64,000 nt of DNA from contig NC_063176.1 in the NCBI RefSeq assembly GCF_023159225.1, positions 6,522,963-6,586,962 on the forward strand. The letters are read 5' to 3'. Within the stretch, counting starts at the first letter, position 1. Each line of letters begins with the position of its first letter. Under the pieces are notes generated by a model, which saw only the letters and a program-made list of their open reading frames with translations, was not told the DNA's origin and searched no databases. The position numbers and the translations under genes are program-made. Shown here in pieces: positions 27,215 to 40,196 of the stretch. The DNA comes from Perognathus longimembris pacificus (taxonomy: Eukaryota; Chordata; Mammalia; Rodentia; Heteromyidae).

Positions 27215-27312
27215 TTTTTTCTTATTTATTGTCAAAGTGATATACAGAGAGGTTACAGTTTCATATGTTAGGCATTGGATACATTTCTTGTACTGTTTGT
27301 TACCTCCTCCCA
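27215..27312 (-). mobile_element. L1 3' terminus, antisense, about 100 bp
   Basis: A T run is followed by TTTATTGTCAAAGTGATATA and ACAGAGAGGTTACAGTTTCA, the reverse complement of the L1 3' end found at several sites here. It breaks off after TTACCTCCTCCC. Confidence 0.85.
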
Positions 27313-28058
27313 ATTAATACTTATTTCTGTATTTTAAAGTAAATCTAACATTTACAAAGAAATATCTACAATTTCCTGTTCTCTAGAATTTTTCTAACAT
27401 TTGTTCATCCTAAAGTTACTAGTGGGTTTTAAATTATGTTTTTCAAATATGAGTTCAAGTAATATGTAGTCAGTAATGGGTTTACTTACTGATTACATTC
27501 AATTTGATACCATTTACAGTATCTGCCTTTCAATTATGGAAAACTAAACCAACTGAAAAACTTTTCCACACAGTAAAAGAACCAAAGGAATAACAAAACA
27601 GTTATATAAAAATCCCATACTGGTGTGTCACTCGCAATGTCACAGATCAGAATACAGAAACTTCTCACAAGTCCTAGAAAAGGACCACAGGAGAAAAAGG
27701 ATTATGTGAATAATATATTGGACTTTTCAATTTTCCAAAGGGTATCTTTGTTAGTTTTTTTCTTTCAATTATCTCGAGGAAATACACATCAGAAAGACAC
27801 TCCTAAATCAGTATAAAAAAGGAGAAAATAGTTGGTAGGCATGTGAACTCATTCACAACTATAATTTGAGTGTGACTATATTGTGTTTCAAGGAAACACC
27901 TTGAAAAAGCACCAGTGATTATGTGATAATACAGACAATCTCACTGAAAGTGTGGGGGCATCATGTGATACCTATCTAGACTGAACTAGGAGGAGCTTGG
28001 GATGTCAGGGGTTCAGGCTTAGCAATGGGGAAAGATCACATCTCAAAAAAAAGGAAGG

Positions 28059-28177
28059 GAGGGTGGGAGGGAGGGAGAGAGGGAGGGAGCGAGGGAGGGA
28101 AAGGGAAGGAAAGTGAAGGAAGGAAGGAAGGAAGGAAGGAAGGAAGGAAGGAAGGAAGGAAGGAAGGAAGGAAGGAA
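28059..28177. repeat. (GGGA)n/(GGAA)n microsatellite
   Basis: A GGGA-rich block passes into a pure GGAA array at about 28116-28177. Both strands give spurious repetitive ORFs. Confidence 0.97.
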
Positions 28178-28840
28178 TTATATATAATGACTTCATATAT
28201 TAATCCAAGTAATATTTGCGTGTCTTTTGTATGCATTTGAAATCTCTGTTTCTAGAAGCTGATCTCACTATCAGGAATTGACTGTATGAATTGTGTGAAT
28301 TCTAGTCCATAAAAATGTGGTTGGAAAGATAGCTTTGGTTTGGATTTCCAATCTTCCAGATATTCTGCCTGAGGCTTTTATCTGCAACAAGGCTACAGAT
28401 AGAGGCAACTCTGTGGAATACTTGCTGTGTGTGAAATTTTAACTTTCTGTGCACAGAAACTCTATTTCCCCCTTTCAGATGCAGCTCTTGATGTTCAACT
28501 TAATAAGTCTTCAACTTCTTTTTAATTTACCATGTTGCAACTCACTTTATTTGTGTCCTTAATTTCATGCTCTCTGATCTGATGCTAATGTATTCACCAA
28601 TTATTCGCAACCTGCAGCACACAGATAATGAGACATAAGTGCAACCAAATCTTGTGATTCTTCTGATTGACGCTGAGGCAGGGAGTCTGGAGTAGCCCCA
28701 GATGTGTGGATGGTGTCACTGAAACCTTCATCTTTCCTTGTCTCTTGCCTACATGAGTAAAGCATAATGAGCCCCTTTTAAATTTCTCCTGTGATTTATT
28801 GTGAAAAGGAACATATTGTATGTATATATGTACATATGTA

Positions 28841-28848
28841 TGCATATA

Positions 28849-28890
<42 letters not shown>
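28841..28890. repeat. (TA)n tract
   Basis: TATATG variants followed by a pure TA run at about 28857-28889. Confidence 0.95.
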
Positions 28891-28891
<1 letters not shown>

Positions 28892-29054
28892 CAGAGAAAT
28901 TTCATGACAAATGATGTAAAAATCCCATAAGTACTGGCTTAATTAACTCATTTGCAATGCAAGACACTTTGGTGTAATATACACAGTGCCAGTTTTTTAC
29001 TGTTTAAAGAAACTCAGGGGAAAAAAAAGAAAAGAATGTTATAATTTTGTCCTT

Positions 29055-29290
29055 TGCACCATGCTTTTTTTTTTTTTTTTTTTTTTTTTGCCAGTCCTGG
29101 GCCTTGGACTCAGGGCCTGAGCACTGTCCCTGGCTTCTTCCCGCTCAAGGCTAGCACTCTGCCACTTGAGCCACAGCGCCGCTTCTGGCCGTTTTCTGTA
29201 TATGTGGTGCTGGGGAACCGAACCTAGGGCCTCATGTATCCGAGGCAGGCACTCTTGCCACTAGGCTATATCCCCAGCCCTGCACCATGC
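29055..29290 (-). mobile_element. IDL-Geo-type dimeric SINE, antisense, with TSD
   Basis: The copy at 29065-29280 begins with a run of over 20 T and ends TATATCCCCAGCCC. It is flanked by TGCACCATGC at 29055-29064 and 29281-29290. It is almost identical to the copy at 13141-13350. Confidence 0.93.
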
Positions 29291-29439
29291 TTTTTTTTAA
29301 GTTGCTTTCCTCACTACTGGAAAACAACTCAAACTGAAATTATTCGTAGTTTTACTTGTTACTCTAGAATGTGTACAAACAAGCTTTCCTTTATTATAAA
29401 ATTAATAAGTCTAAACAGGATATTAGAGAAACTTTATTT

Positions 29440-30353
29440 TTTCAGAATTATTACTTATTTATTGTCAAAGTGATGTACAGAGGGGTTACAGTTTCATACG
29501 TAAGGCAGTGGGTACATTTCTTGTACAATTTGTTACCTCCTCCTTCATCTCTCCCCCTCCTTCCTCTCCTTTCCCTCTCCCCTCATGAGTTGGTTTACAC
29601 CAGATGGTTTTATAAGTATTGCTTTTGGAGTCATTTGTCCTTATATCCTTTGTCTCTTGATTTTGATATTCCCTTTCCCTTCCCTAGTTCTAATACCAGT
29701 ATACACAGTCTCCAGGTTACTCAGATGAGATACAGTGATAGTACAGGGACAACCACAGGAAGGGGATACAAGAGGATCATCAACAACAATAACAAAAAAC
29801 AAACAAACAAAAAAAAAAAACAGCTGCAGTTTCACATGGCATGTTGAAAGTAGTTACAACAGTGATATAACACTTGTTTCCATAACATGGAGTTCATTTC
29901 ACTCAGCATCATCTTCTGTGTTCCAAAGGGTATAGCTATTAGGCTCTTGTGATCCTCTGCTGTGACTAGCCTAAACCTGTGCTAATTATTCCCTATGAGG
30001 GAGACCATAGAGTCCATGTTTCTTTGGGTCTGGCTCACTTCACTTAGTATAATTTTTTCCAAGTCCTTCCATTCCCTTACGAATAGGGCAATGTCATTCT
30101 TTCTGATAGAGGCGTAAAATTCAATTGTGTATGTGTACCACATTTTCCTGATCCATTCATCTACTGAGGGGTGTCTGGGTTGGTTTCATATTTTAGCAAT
30201 GACAAATTGTGCTGCAATGAACATTGTTGTGCTGGTGGCTTTAGTGTGTTCTTGTTTGTGATCTTTTGGGTAGATGCCCAAGAGTGGGGCTGCTGGGTCA
30301 TAGGGGAGCTCTTTGTTTAGCCTTCTGAGGAATCTCCATACCGCTTTCCAGAG
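29440..30353 (-). mobile_element. L1, antisense, 5'-truncated (3' UTR and end of ORF2)
   Basis: It starts with the antisense 3' terminus (TTTATTGTCAAAGTGATGTA near 29458) and continues through the purine-rich UTR into ORF2. The reverse strand from about 30350 to 30000 resembles the L1 ORF2 C-terminal region encoded at 51381-51085, but with frame damage. It is truncated at CGCTTTCCAGAG (30353). An AATAAC/AAAC-rich insertion at 29771-29820 interrupts the UTR. Confidence 0.9.
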
Positions 30354-30404
30354 TTAAAAAAAAAAAAAGAAAGAAGGAAGGAAAGGAAGAAAGAAAAAAG
30401 GAGA

Positions 30405-30441
<37 letters not shown>
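30354..30441. repeat. A-rich/(GAAA)n tract
   Basis: A poly-A stretch passes into GAAG/GAAA repeats, directly at the truncated 5' edge of the L1. Confidence 0.95.
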
Positions 30442-30442
<1 letters not shown>

Positions 30443-31756
30443 GAACCTATCATGAAATCTGAATCATTGCAATACAATGTTTCTTGCTCTAGAAGTAGTA
30501 TTGTGCAACTGATCTCCATAATTATTTTTATCTTTCAAAACTCAACTACATACTAATTGAAAAGCTCTAGAATTTCTCTCTCCTCTCAGCCTCTCGCAAT
30601 GACCATTATACTTTGTTTTGTAGGTTTAACTACTTTAAATGTTTCTTACATACAGTTCAATTCAAACTAACTTTTTAGTAGCTTGGTTATACTATATAAT
30701 TTTTGAGACTATATCAAAGGATGGAATAACTTTCTTTTTACATATATTATCATTGAATAAATCATTTGTTATGGAATAGGCATGATTACCAAGAATTTAC
30801 TAAAACAGAAATAATTATTTGTAATATTTCAAAATACAATTTCTCAAATGCTTTGGATATCTAGTCCATAGTTATATAAGGCAGGAAAACAAGATTTATA
30901 TTTTGAACAATTTTTTATAGAACTTTCTGTACTCAACTGAAATAATGTATTGAATCCTGAGTCTCTTTCTTTGAATAATATCTGTTGTAATACAATAGTA
31001 GAATTTTAATAACATTTAATAATAGCAGTGCCTTGTAAAGATAGGCCTCCAGTAAGTCAGTATTTCAGAACTCTTTTGTGATTATTAATAATAAACATGG
31101 ATCCACAAATAATGTATTTCTCCTCCATAGAGTATTTCTGGGACAAGCTCTCAGTAAATAATATGAAGTAATATAAAAACTCTCCTCTGTGATTAAAATC
31201 ATGTTTTGACATGCTTTATGAGATGTTTTCATGTGAATCTTTGATAATGTACTTTCAAAATTATTGGCAGATCTACTCTTTGTCTGTACTTCAAGCTGGA
31301 TAATGAAAAGTGATTTATACAGCTTGATTGAATTTACAGGGTTAGAGTGAGCCATGTTAATTATTGCTATGTCATTCTTGTAGGCTAGAAGGAACTGAGA
31401 CAAAACATAAGCCAAACTAAATGTAATTAGCATTAAAATGACCCATGCATGAAAATAATCTAATAGGTTCTGAAGTGTCTCCTTCTTGCTAAAAACAACA
31501 ACAAAGATCCTATTTGTTGGCAAACATTCGATTGCTTTTACTTCTCATTGAATATAAAAGAGATGTTTTAGGTCCTTATCATGTTGTTCAAATAATGTTT
31601 TAGTTGTAACATTATTACTTGCACTGTCATGAGCAATTAATCGAACTTTTAAAAGTAGTTGAAAAAAATCTTAACATGATGACTATCAGGTACACATCTC
31701 TCCTAAAAGGTAATCACTATTGTTCCAAGTAAAATATTGTTTAAAGATAATACATT

Positions 31757-32035
31757 GCCAGGCTCTGGTGGTTCACTCCTGTAATCCTAGATACTTAGGA
31801 GGCTGAAACATGAGGATTGAAGTTTGAAGCCAACCTGAGCAGGAAAGTCCACGAGCATTTTATCTACAATTAAGCAGCAAAAAGCTAGAAATAGAGCTGT
31901 TGTTCAGGTAGTAGAGCATTTGCCTTGAGTGAAAAAGCTAAGGGACAGTGGCCAGGCCCTAAGATTAAGCTCCAGTACTGGTACTGTAAGAGTTGCAAGG
32001 AATTGTAAGAGTTGTAAGGACCTGTAAAAGTTGTA
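31757..32035 (+). mobile_element. B1-dID-type SINE, sense, with tandem 3' tail
   Basis: The left arm starts near CCAGGCTCTGGTGGTTCACT (31758) with CCTGTAATCCTAG. The right arm includes GTAGAGCATTTGCCTTGAG near 31910 and AAGCTAAGGGACAGTGGCCA. Instead of poly(A), the end carries about three imperfect copies of a TGTAAGAGTTGTAAGGA-like unit (about 31986-32035). Confidence 0.8.
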
Positions 32036-32689
32036 AATGGATAGAAAAGGAAAGTTCTGCAAAGACAAAGGACATGACATGGATTAGATAATGAGATTCA
32101 GAGTTTTGTTGTTTGGTTTGATACTTATGGAGTATGAGCTAAAGGGTACCAAAGAGGGAAAGAGTAAAGCCATTTCCCCTTAAACATTTGTGAAAACTCA
32201 GTTCTTCAATGGCTTTACCAAGCTGCAGCAGCTTCAATGAAGTTCTGTAAGAGGCTAGAGAGATTAGCCAGAGTAAAATAACTACATGCGGAAGATCCTG
32301 AAAGCATTAGCTGATCACAAACAGAAAGAACTCCTTATTTCTAGTTAGATGAGGACTTTCATTCGGCACGTACATAACTCTTTTAGTCTTACTAGCTGTC
32401 AATTTATGAAAATACTTCCCGAATATCTACAGCCTTTAATTTGGTCAAATGCTCTTGTACTTCAAGAGGCCAAAATTTAGTAAACTTTCTAGGGAGGTGA
32501 AAGATTGTTATGGAAAGAATAAGAAGTATGAGAATATTTTAAGAAGTTAAGTAATAGACACAAGTAAATAATTTGGATGTTAGAAACCTTTTTCTTAACT
32601 GAAGACATATTTGATGTGCTATGTTTTATTATAGAGTACAAGGACATATATTAAAATATAGAATGTTCAAACAAGTTTTGTTGTTTTTT

Positions 32690-32895
32690 TTTTTTTTTCC
32701 GAGCTGGGAATGTGGCTTAGGGGTAGAGTGTTTGCCTAGCATGCACAATGCCCTGGGTTCAATTCCTCAGCACCATATACACAGAAAAAGCCAGAAGTTG
32801 GATTTGTGGCTCAAGAGGTAAAGTGCTAGCCTTGAGGAAAAAGAATCCAGGGACAGTGCTCAGGCCCTGAGGCCAAGCCCCAGGACTGGAATATA
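32690..32895 (+). mobile_element. IDL-Geo-type dimeric SINE, sense, older copy
   Basis: GAGCTGGGAATGTGGCTTAG starts the ID-like arm (about 32701). GCCCTGGGTTCAATTCC is its B box. The right arm carries TTGTGGCTCAAGAGGTAAAG and GGGACAGTGCTCAGGCCCTG. More diverged than the 35078 copy and without a clear TSD. Confidence 0.85.
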
Positions 32896-33157
32896 TATTC
32901 CATTACTGGAGTTTGTACTTAGTGCTTTGCCTTTCGTAAGCAGGCATTCCACATTCCACTTCTTAGATGATGACAAGAGCTCTTATTTTACTTTGGTTAT
33001 TGTTAAGAAAGAATCTAGCTTATTTTCTTCCTTTCTTTTGTTTTTAGGATGGGCTGGCCTACACAATAATCCTCCTCTTTACATTTCCTTCAGTAGTTGG
33101 GATGATAGGTATAGGTTTTTCAACTGAGGTAGGAAAATAAATATTTCACACAAAATT

Positions 33158-33265
33158 TTTAGCTTTTAATTTTTTTCCTGGGCTGAAGTATCATTTTGAG
33201 CCTCCTAGTTTTTGTCAGATAAGTAGCTGAGAGTATATATATGAGCCACTGGTGCCGATCCCATG
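33158..33265 (-). mobile_element. Partial B1-like SINE arm, antisense
   Basis: AAGTAGCTGAGAGTATATAT then ATGAGCCACTGGTGCCGATC fits the antisense start of the B1-like arm. The right arm is missing. Confidence 0.55.
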
Positions 33266-33394
33266 TTCTTTTAGATATTTAATTATGTGGCTAGAATTCC
33301 TGCTCTTTCATTTCTCATGTTGTACTGCATATGTGCTATGTACATAGTACACCATTTTATGGGAATGTGATCTGTTCTCTTATGGAACTTACAT

Positions 33395-33657
33395 CTAGCA
33401 AAATTTTTTTTTGGTATCTTGGGTTTTACTTTTTTTAATTTTTATTATCAAACTGATGTACAGAGAGGTTACAGTTTCATACATTAGGCATTGGATACAT
33501 TACTTGTACAGTTTGTTACCGTGTCCCTCATACCCCCCTCCCTCCTCCCCCTTTCCCTTTCCCCCCATGAGGTGTTCAGTTCACTTAGACCAAACAGTTT
33601 TGCAAGTATTGCTTTTGTAGTTGTTTTTCTTTTTTTACCCTGTCTCTAGCAAATTTT
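33395..33657 (-). mobile_element. Short L1 3' UTR copy, antisense, with TSD
   Basis: A T run, then the antisense L1 3' terminus (ACTGATGTACAGAGAGGTTA near 33450), breaking off within the UTR near 33645. The direct repeat CTAGCAAA plus T-rich bases flanks it (about 33395 and 33646). Confidence 0.85.
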
Positions 33658-33699
33658 AAATAGTAAAAACTAGTGTCATGTTTTAGATAACTTTGTGGA

Positions 33700-33830
33700 C
33701 ATAGTAGTTCTGTGAAGTAGATTTTATTAGTCATTTTAACAGAAAAAAATGAACTGGGGCACAGAAATATTTGACTTCCTTAATACTATATGATTGGTAA
33801 TATATTGATCAGATTGTCCAGAGATAAAAA
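33700..33830 (+). mobile_element. MIR fossil
   Basis: TGTGAAGTAGATTTTATTAG, then AAATGAACTGGGGCACAGAA, then GACTTCCTTAATACTATATG follow the MIR core order (the gaggaaactgaggcacagag region). Confidence 0.6.
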
Positions 33831-34423
33831 CCAATAGCACACATAAGAGTGCATGCACACATACCTACAGTTTCACACTCACATAGTTTATTAGAGAAAA
33901 GGACTCCTGTGGTGATGAGTGCTGAAGAGTTTTATGACAGGCTGGTCCACAAACATAAGGCCCTGAGAAATTGATAGTGAAGCTCAGTGTAAAATGTAAG
34001 ATCTCAGAGTGAGGAAAACAGTTTCTGTCACTATCCTTAGAGGCTAGACACCAGGGAAACTTGAAGGTATGAGTCTGTGTTGAAGTTTCATTTCAAAGGC
34101 AGGAAAATAATAGTTTATTCAGCACTTGGATGAAAGGCCAAATCACGTGTGCATTTGCTCTTTTCCAGGCCTTTGGCCAATTAGATGATACCTGCCCATA
34201 TTGACAGGCAGGTTTTTTTGATACACTATCCTTCCACACTGATCTTCTCTGGAGCATTTTCCTAAGTACATCCAAATTAGCTATGTAACAGACTTCCTGG
34301 GAGCTACTATAGTCAAATCAAGAGTTAAAAATGAACTGTCACAGCAAGTGATCTGGTATTAAAACAACAAGTAGTATGTCCTTAGAATCTGCCCAATTAA
34401 CTTCTGGGCTACTCTGACATGAC

Positions 34424-34452
<29 letters not shown>
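34424..34452. repeat. Poly(A) run
   Basis: 29 consecutive A with no recognisable element attached. Confidence 0.95.
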
Positions 34453-34456
<4 letters not shown>

Positions 34457-34949
34457 AACCTCTTCTTCCAGAAGTCATGATTTCTATGGAAATTTTCACA
34501 AAGCAATGGAATTAGAACGCTTCTTGTAAGAACTAACAAACTTGGGGTTGCAGAAGATGGTAGGTATGGTGGAGAGCAGAAAAGTAAGTAATCATCAAAA
34601 AGAAAAGAAAAGAACTACCAAAAGGTAGAGATAAATTGCAATATATATTTTATATTTTATGAATCATAAAGAACAAGAGAGGATGAGAGTTTTGACTGAA
34701 AATTGATAAGAAGATGAAAATGGTATTTGCTACATGGTATTATTTTCTTCCCTGAAATAAAACTCACACGTAGCAACAAGTACATAGAATGGTTTGAAGT
34801 TAACAGCTGTGAGAGTATATATGTGTGCTTATCTTAACTGTCAGTTCCTAACCTTGTAACACCTTTTTCTCATGGACCTAGCCCACTGAGTAAATCATCA
34901 TAATACCAAGAACTTGTTTATTACTCAAGGAGAATATTGCTAGGCTACG

Positions 34950-35033
34950 TATACACACACACACACACACACATACACACACACACACACACCACCACCA
35001 CCACCACCACCACCACCGCCACCACACCACACA
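34950..35033. repeat. Compound (CA)n(CCA)n microsatellite
   Basis: Two CA runs with a single CAT break, then about eight CCA/CAC triplets (34991-35021). Confidence 0.95.
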
Positions 35034-35061
35034 ATTTTGGATACCAATAAAAAAAAATCTC

Positions 35062-35323
35062 AAAAAATTAGATGAGAGGGCTGGGGATATGGCCCAGTGG
35101 CAAGAGAGCTTGTCTCGTATACATGAGGCCCTGGGTTCGATTCCCCAGCACCACATATACAGAAAACGGCCACAAGTGGCGCTGTGGCTCAAGTGGCAGA
35201 GTGCTAGCCTTGAGCTAAAGGAAGCCAGGGACAGTGCTCAGGCCCTGAGTCCAAGGCCCAGGACTGGCCAAAAAAAAAAAAAAAAAAAAAAAAAAACAAA
35301 AAAAAAAAAAAAATTAGATGAGA
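35062..35323 (+). mobile_element. IDL-Geo-type dimeric SINE, sense, with perfect TSD
   Basis: The body starts at 35078 (GGGCTGGGGATATGG) with B box GGTTCGATTCCCC near 35136 and the right arm from about 35170. The A-rich tail runs to about 35307. The 16-bp direct repeat AAAAAATTAGATGAGA occurs at 35062-35077 and 35308-35323 without mismatch, which marks a recent insertion. Confidence 0.95.
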
Positions 35324-35349
35324 AAGCTTGTATATACATTTATCCTATT

Positions 35350-35640
35350 TGAGGAAGGGGAAAATAATAACAAAATGGTGAGACAAAGGACAAAGGATGA
35401 AGTGGTCCCAATTGATCCCAATTGAGTATTGAGTATTGATCCCAATACTCATACTCACAAGACATTATGTTGGAAATTAAACTTACAGCTTGGGGTGGGA
35501 GGAATCAGGAGGGAGAAAACTAGAGAGAGGGGTAACACTGTTCAATAACAAATATACTCATTACCTTACTTACGTAACTATAATCCCTCTTTTTGTCACC
35601 CTTACAATACAATAAACTACAATTAAAAATAAAGCAAAAT
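35350..35640 (+). mobile_element. Old L1 3' UTR, sense, just upstream of kinase exon
   Basis: A purine-rich UTR with GGGAGGAATCAGGAGGGAGA is followed by TTACGTAACTATAATCCCTC, a diverged form of the L1 terminal block. AATAAA signals lie at 35611-35616 and 35628-35633. It ends about 45 bp before the exon at 35686. Confidence 0.7.
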
Positions 35641-35685
35641 CAAAGAAAAGCACGCATATCACATTTTATTTCACTCTATTTTCAG

Positions 35686-35747
35686 GTAAGCCAGTGATGA
35701 TAGTGACGGAGTACATGGAAAATGGCTCTTTAGATACATTTTTGAAG
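35686..35747 (+). CDS. EPHA5: EPHA5 kinase hinge exon, 62 bp
   Basis: Acceptor CTATTTTCAG ends at 35685 and donor GTAAGA starts at 35748. It encodes (S)KPVMIVTEYMENGSLDTFLK: the gatekeeper Thr-Glu hinge that lines the ATP pocket and the start of helix D. The sequence is as expected for EphA3/EphA5. Sixty-two bases is the usual length for this Eph exon. Skipping it would shift the frame. Confidence 0.98.
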
Positions 35748-36873
<1,126 letters not shown>

Positions 36874-37521
36874 TGACAAGCTAGAGGAAATGCATTGAAT
36901 TTTTAAAGACGTTAAAAGAAATAGAAAAGGAGTGTCTCTAACCAATTCAGCAAGAGAAGGCAAGAGAGAAGGAGAAAATAAAATGAAAAATACCCATTTC
37001 TATTTTTTTTTTTCATTTGGGCAAATTCAAGTATTAAACTTGGTTGCAGACAGTGTATCTTCCATTTAGTGACATCATTTTGAGAAAGGTACATAGATAT
37101 TCAGGCTCATGAGTAGAGGAAAAAAATGACATGTACAAACATATATGAATATAGAAGCAGATATGAAAATATTGGGCAATTTAAACTATTTGCACGATGG
37201 TTTCTTCAATGATAAAATAAATATTAAAATGAACTTTAATGAGTGGACCTTATTACATAAAAAAGAACAACTGTTCTTTTTTTATAAAGTATTGAATTTT
37301 CTGGAAGTATTTCAGTACCTAGCTTCTTTTCTTATTACTAGAAAAACTCGTAAATGCCTGCATCTAATGAAAATTGGTCAGTTATCCATATTGCTTGGGA
37401 ATCACCCACATAGTCATTAACTATACTGACTATAAGTCAACAATTTTTCTAGAATAATTGCCTCCTAATTGATAAAGTATATAACTGACAATTTTCCTCA
37501 GGAATAAGAACATAGCTGTGG

Positions 37522-37777
37522 CTAAAACAAAGTTGTTTTTTGTTTGTTTGTTTGTTTTTTTGGTTTTTTTTTTGGCCAGTCCTGGGCCTTGGACTCAGGG
37601 CCTGAGCACTGTCCCTGGCTTCTTCCCGCTCAAGGCTAGCACTCTGCCACTTGAGCCACAGCGCTGCTTCTGGCCGTTTTCTGTATATGTGGTGCTGGGG
37701 AATCGAACCTAGGGCCTCGTGTATCCGAGGCAGGCACTCTTGCCACTAGGCTATATCCCCAGCCCTAAAACAAAGTT
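37522..37777 (-). mobile_element. IDL-Geo-type dimeric SINE, antisense, with TSD
   Basis: A T/GTTT-rich tail at 37535-37573 is followed by antisense right then left arms ending CTATATCCCCAGCC. CTAAAACAAAGTT flanks it at 37522-37534 and 37765-37777 without mismatch. Confidence 0.94.
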
Positions 37778-39009
37778 TTGAACAGATTATTATATTGCCT
37801 TTCCTCAATTGGACCTTCATAATTTAAACAACATTTAATTCTAAATCTTTGCAACATCTCCTATTTAGATATTCTTAATATCTGGATTCATTGTGAAGAA
37901 TTTATCACATAGCCTTGTCCTTTTCCAAATGGTTCACTTTTGTTCCAAGACAAAATCCCCTTGTTAACTTTCATCTTAAATTAAGACACATCTGCTATAT
38001 GTGTTCTTATTCAACTTTAAAATACTAAATATATTGACAGTCTAAAAATAAGTTACTTTATAGTTAATGAATCTTTTTCTTTTGTTTTTACATTGTTACT
38101 TTGTGACTCATAATTAAGTATTTGCACTATTCTGAAGGCAAGGCTAATTTATTTAAGGAATAAAAGCCTACGGAATGTCAGCCTATTGCATCAATAAATT
38201 AGTTGATGAGATATATCTTCTCTTCTGAACTCAAATTTCACTGTGATTATTTCCATTAAATGAGTCTTCAATTAGCAATTCTTCTGAGATTTGAGTAGCA
38301 CTTCATAAATTTGGCCTGACAAAGACTGAGGTTGTGGATAAGTCAATTGTTACAGTGATTGATGGGTGTCTTAGTTACCTGCTGGCTCATGCTTCCTATC
38401 TACAGAACTGTGGAGAGAGACAGAGATCTTGATTCTCTCAAGTCTGACTCCACTAAAATTGGACATGGTAGAACTTTGTGTGAAACACAGAGATGACTAT
38501 GTAAGGGAACTTCAGGTAATATTAATGGCATATATGCTCACCAGAGGACCAGAACAAAAATTATGATGCAAAGTTTAAGATCTTCAATAAAGTACTATCA
38601 TTAAGAAGCATCTTAATTTCACATTATGAAATATCACTATTGTACATGTAATAGGATCTTGCCTATGAATACTTAACTGGCAAAAGTCAGTTCCAGGAAG
38701 TGAGTTTTGTATGACCATACAAAACAAGAGCAAATACAATTTGAATTCATCTTCCCCCAAATTACAAACATAATATGAATTGTCATTTCCTCATTTTTCT
38801 TGACATTTATTATAACAAAAATTTATGGCTCATTTTTATAATGTAAATTAAATCATGCTTTTCCTACAAAATGTGACTCAATGGTAATCTTCTACAAGAA
38901 AAGGTTACGCTCTCTTTTTCTCTCTAGCTCCCTTTATCAATATATATTTGCCTAAGAAAAGATGTTTTCATATATGAGCATGCCTGATTTTAAATATAAA
39001 AAGAAAACA

Positions 39010-39230
39010 TTCCTGGGGATGGGAGTGTGGCTTAGTGTTAGAGTGCTTGCCTAACAGGCAAGAAGCACTGGCTTCTGTTCTTCAGTACCACATACAAAGA
39101 AAAAGCCAGAAGTAGTGCTGTGGCTCAAGTGGTAGAGTACTAGCCTTGAGCAAAAGGAAGCCAGAGACAGTGCTCAGGCCCTGAGTTCAAGACCCAGGAC
39201 TGGCAAAAAAAAAAAGAAAAGAAAAATCTC
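39010..39230 (+). mobile_element. IDL-Geo-type dimeric SINE, sense, older copy
   Basis: TGGGGATGGGAGTGTGGCTT (about 39014) starts the left arm. GCTGTGGCTCAAGTGGTAGA (about 39117) marks the right arm, and CAGGACTGGC plus an A-rich tail ends it. The left-arm B box is degraded. Confidence 0.88.
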
Positions 39231-39995
39231 CCTAAAAGAGTAAGATTAAGTATATGTTCATATTTCATATCAGAATATAAAAATGCTAATTGCATAACCT
39301 AATGGTTATCATGCCAAAGCAATTTTTCTTATATGTAAAAAAAAAACGAAGCATATTTCTTTTCCAACAATCCAACTGTAATTTTTAATTTAGTTAATTT
39401 AAACAAGCTCATTTCCTAGATTAAACATTCTAGTCCTTCAAAAACAAAAATGCAAAGAAGAAAATAATCAAGAGGAGAAAATCAAGTTTAAAGGAAAGAA
39501 AACAATGTTGAGGTTCAGGATACATTTAAGATTTAACATATATATTTTTTCCTGTGTGTCTTGTTAACTCTTATCCTTTTCAGAGCTGCATTTAGCAATT
39601 TCGACTTCCTATTCATAATTTCACTATTTAAAAAATGCATGGAATTTGAGTATTTTACTCTGTTAGAAAACCCTGAGAGTATACCTTATTGATTTGCTTG
39701 ACTGCCTGCTTTTTCCTATTTAAAGCTGCCATCCTGAGGACTGTAATTGAGATGTGGTCCTGTATATGTTCGCGAGTCAAAGAGAATTTCAAGTAGAAAC
39801 TTACCAGACAGCCAATTAGCAGTTAGTCTACAAGTGCTATGGAGTGGGAGACGTGAAAAGAGACTTCATGCTGTCAAACAGATTCACTTAAAAATGCTAC
39901 ATCTCTTTCTAGATCTTACCATGAGGCAGCAGAATCCCAAGGCACCCTTGAAATACATGAGCATTTTTTTACTTTTTTTTTTAATTATTTTTTAG

Positions 39996-40196
<201 letters not shown>

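Noticed and set aside
29371..29847. 158-codon + strand ORF
   Set aside because: It lies on the antisense strand of an L1 3' UTR and has no coding signature.
35078..35305. ID-like arms considered as a functional tRNA gene
   Set aside because: A and B boxes are present, but there is no cloverleaf with an anticodon arm. The poly(A) tail and TSD show a SINE.
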